Notes under the pieces: generated by a model
The model's database searches: none
What the model was told of the DNA's origin: nothing
What the model saw: only the letters and a program-made list of their open reading frames with translations
Program-made: the position numbers and the translations under genes
Shown here: positions 62,500 to 64,000 of the stretch, piece by piece
Layout: the number at the start of each line of letters is the position of its first letter
Numbering within the stretch: the first letter of the stretch is position 1
Assembly (NCBI RefSeq): GCF_932526225.1
Contig: NC_064034.1
Span: forward strand, 4,884,001-4,948,000
Direction of reading: 5' to 3'
DNA from: Nematostella vectensis
Taxonomy: Eukaryota; Cnidaria; Anthozoa; Actiniaria; Edwardsiidae
DNA: 64,000 nt

Positions 62500-64000
62500 T
62501 TTTTTTGCTCTTTCAAACCAGTAAAGTATCGTGGAAAATTGAAAAACATTAACTCTTGTTAATCATTAAATGTCCCAACTATTAGTGGGTAAGTTATCCA
62601 ACGCAAGATAATTATTTATTTTCCTGAGTAGCTTGAGTTGATGTCAAGTAAGATTGTGTCATCGTTATTTTTTTGGTAATGTTTTATTGTGGCGCTCAAT
62701 TGAGTGAACGAAAACATGACCAGCATGCTTGACTTTTTGAGGTTTAGCTCGAGTATTTTATATAAAAGGTCACCAAGGCTTAACAGACACCTGCTACCAT
62801 TCACTTTGAAATCTATTTTCCAAAACGTTTTTGCTTTTGTGCACGAGCTAAGAGTTCAAGAGTGAAAAAACGCAATTAAAGAAGCAAAAACAACAGTCTA
62901 AATCCGGGAACTACCAAAATGTGTGGGCTTTGGCGTAATTACTCCATCTCATCTCATCGAAAACATCTCTTTCCTTGATGCACACACCAAGCGACAATAA
63001 AAATCTTCTAATTAAAAAACAACAGTTTTTAAAAGTCCAGGAACTACTTAAATGTGGGCCTTGCATCTTGAAGTCTCTGCACGAAAACATTTCTTTAGCT
63101 TGATTCACATATCAAACGGCAAAAAAAACCTGATAAATATTTTTTTTCTGCTTTTGTAGTTCTACGTTTGTATTGAGCAATTTCACTTTCAAATCTCACT
63201 CTATATTTCTAAATTCACATTGGATTGGCGGCTAGTGAACACTTATTTTCGGGATTGATTGCAGTGAATGACGCATAGATCTTCTGAGGGTTTGTCGAGA
63301 AAATTACTTTGTTATTTCCCAAGAACAATACGACATTACGAATGTCAATCAGGCGCATCCCAAGTAAAAAAAGCACCTGACGCCATGTAGACAAGTTCTG
63401 AAGTAAAGATATTCAAAACAGTATTAGACGTTGGTATATTCAAGTAAGTTATTCTCTAATGTTTATGCTGGATTGATTATTAGCTGGCACATTGAATCAT
63501 TCTATTTTTCTAACTTGTGAAGCTCATAAACAATAAAGATCCGCCAACATTACACATCCCTCTCAGGCACAAGGGGGGGGGGGGAGGTCATGCCTCGTTG
63601 TGGCCAACCAGTGTCCCACACACACACGGCCCGCCACTCCAAGAAGCCCTTCGGAGAATTAACAGCACCCCAAGACGCTCTTTGAAGAGTAAACAGCTCC
63701 CCAAGACGCCCTCCGGAGATTTAACAGCTCCCATCACAAGGTACGACAAATTAACCCTTTTTTTGCCTTGTTAACCAGACACAAATATGAAAACAAAATT
63801 TTGGGGGTATTTTTCGCTCTTTCATTTTTCTTTTGTTTCCATAGATATGTCTTATTTGAATTCAATGGTTGCGGATCAAAAAGGAGGGTGCATTATTTCA
63901 AATTTTTCAAAAGTTAGTCTTTTTGCCAGATTCAATAAGTTGCGGGTAAAAATTGTGTGTCATTTTTATTTATCCACAAAGTGATAAAAAATAATCGAGG
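62500..64000. other. Upstream region of the 895-residue gene and right inverted-repeat copy
   Basis: No further exon supported. 62820-63680 is the inverted partner of 52550-53440. At about 63640-63735 three short tandem copies of 'ccccaagacgc' with 'taacagc' occur, after a G-run at 63575-63586. Confidence 0.6.

Overview
The window is eukaryotic nuclear DNA, most likely from an anthozoan cnidarian such as a sea anemone. That assignment is an inference from the gene set (Snail, STRIP, BAP31, GPX4-type glutathione peroxidase), the many short exons with GT-AG introns, and the dense minisatellites and MITEs; no species can be proven from the sequence alone. There are no operons, CRISPR arrays or bacterial signals. 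Gene models were built by hand from splice sites, reading phase and family similarity, and no database search was run.

Layout: 0.4-5 kb holds a small MITE, a 79-bp minisatellite and a broken non-LTR retrotransposon. At 5.5-8.5 kb (minus) lies a GPX4-like selenoprotein gene with an in-frame TGA and a recognisable SECIS element. It is divergent from a complete BAP31 gene (8.8-12.4 kb, plus), with 258 bp between the two start codons. From 14.86 to 43.37 kb (minus) runs one large gene, STRIP (striatin-interacting protein, STRIPAK complex), reconstructed as 23 exons with consistent phase, 759 residues. Its introns hold most of the repeats: 34-, 27-, 17-, 42-, 51-, 42- and 39-bp minisatellites, a 5.3-kb foldback transposon with 9-bp target duplications (20.26-25.60 kb), several MITEs, and a complete Snail-family zinc-finger gene on the opposite strand (31.2-32.3 kb).

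Right of STRIP lies a 33-bp minisatellite. Next comes a divergent pair of unrecognised genes: a short minus-strand gene (about 153 residues, with an apparent frameshift at an A-run) and a plus-strand four-exon gene for a 340-residue membrane protein. A 30-bp tandem array full of CRE-like TGACGTCA sites separates them. Finally an unrecognised 11-exon minus-strand gene (53.7-62.5 kb, 895 residues, mostly low-complexity and charged) is bracketed by two inverted copies of a roughly 0.9-kb repeat.

Most strongly supported: STRIP, BAP31, GPX4-like plus SECIS, Snail and the foldback element. The three unrecognised genes rest on phase-consistent splicing only.
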